Shown piece after piece: positions 5,706 to 5,740 of a stretch of DNA of 5,740 bases. Made by a program: the position numbers and the translations under genes. Every line of letters starts with the position of its first letter. The first letter of the stretch is position 1. The stretch is from positions 1 to 5,740 of the forward strand of contig JAMCVR010000158.1 of assembly GCA_023475455.1 (NCBI GenBank). Direction: 5' to 3'. The notes under the pieces were generated by a model that saw only the letters and a program-made list of their open reading frames with translations, made no database searches and was not told where the DNA came from. Source of the stretch: Thermoplasmatota archaeon (lineage in GTDB: Bacteria; Pseudomonadota; Gammaproteobacteria; Burkholderiales; Thiobacillaceae).

Positions 5706-5740
5706 TCATGAGAGTCGGGGTACGCCGAGTTTGTCGAAAT
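5706..5740 (-). CDS. C-terminus of probable intron-encoded reverse transcriptase/maturase (partial)
   Basis: The minus strand reads FDKLGVPRLS followed by TGA (5708-5706), ending 13 nt before domain V. Group II introns carry their reverse transcriptase/maturase gene in domain IV, just ahead of domain V, so the position fits. The ten visible residues are too few to prove the family; the call depends on the RNA domains next to it. Confidence 0.5.
   Translation of the reverse strand, partial: FDKLGVPRLS

Larger units (their letters stand above)
5618..5740 (-). mobile_element. Group II intron, 3' end only (class C-like), runs out of the window
   Basis: Read on the minus strand, the segment has the order expected for the end of a bacterial group II intron: the end of an open frame, domain V, domain VI, and a 3' boundary ending in AT (5619-5618) after CTATCCCG. 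Domain V has a CGC triad, as in class IIC introns such as that of Oceanobacillus iheyensis. Class C introns usually insert after transcription terminators of the upstream gene, which here would lie beyond the right edge. Only about 123 nt are visible, so completeness and mobility cannot be judged. Confidence 0.8.

Overview
The window looks like a fragment of a GC-rich proteobacterial chromosome, most likely a betaproteobacterium. This is inferred from the high GC, the ccoI-ccoS pair for cbb3 oxidase, the aat-bpt pair for the N-degron pathway, and an OmpW porin. No gene here fixes the genus.

Layout. Positions 1-525 (minus) hold the 5' part of a lipoprotein cyclophilin gene. It is interrupted by a repeat of its own beginning: bases 1-127 exactly equal bases 361-487. 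That is either a real in-frame 360-bp tandem duplication or an assembly loop at a contig end. A sigma70-like promoter lies at 554-582. Next, also on minus, come ccoS (626-814) and ccoI (831-3326), which supply copper and maturation functions to cbb3 cytochrome oxidase. Their junction carries an inverted repeat built from degenerate CTNACSC heptamers. It encodes the last residues and stop of CcoI and lies just before the ccoS start. Upstream of ccoI is an OmpW-family outer-membrane protein (3408-3986, minus), whose AT-rich promoter region is shared with the divergent aat gene.

On the plus strand, aat (4081-4788) and bpt (4775-5515) overlap by 14 nt. They encode two aminoacyl-tRNA-protein transferases that add Leu/Phe or Leu to protein N-termini and so mark proteins for ClpS/ClpAP. 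aat carries a short palindromic hairpin inside its reading frame, where the protein looks a few residues longer than relatives.

From 5618 to the right edge the minus strand holds the 3' end of a group II intron. Visible are the last codons of a probable intron-encoded protein, a domain V hairpin with a CGC triad and a 2-nt bulge, and a domain VI with a bulged A 8 nt from the end. The rest of the element is outside the window.

I see no rRNA, tRNA, CRISPR array, phage module or novel multi-gene defence system. The main points to check are the cyclophilin duplication, the heptamer inverted repeat at the ccoI/ccoS junction, the hairpin in aat, and the intron end.
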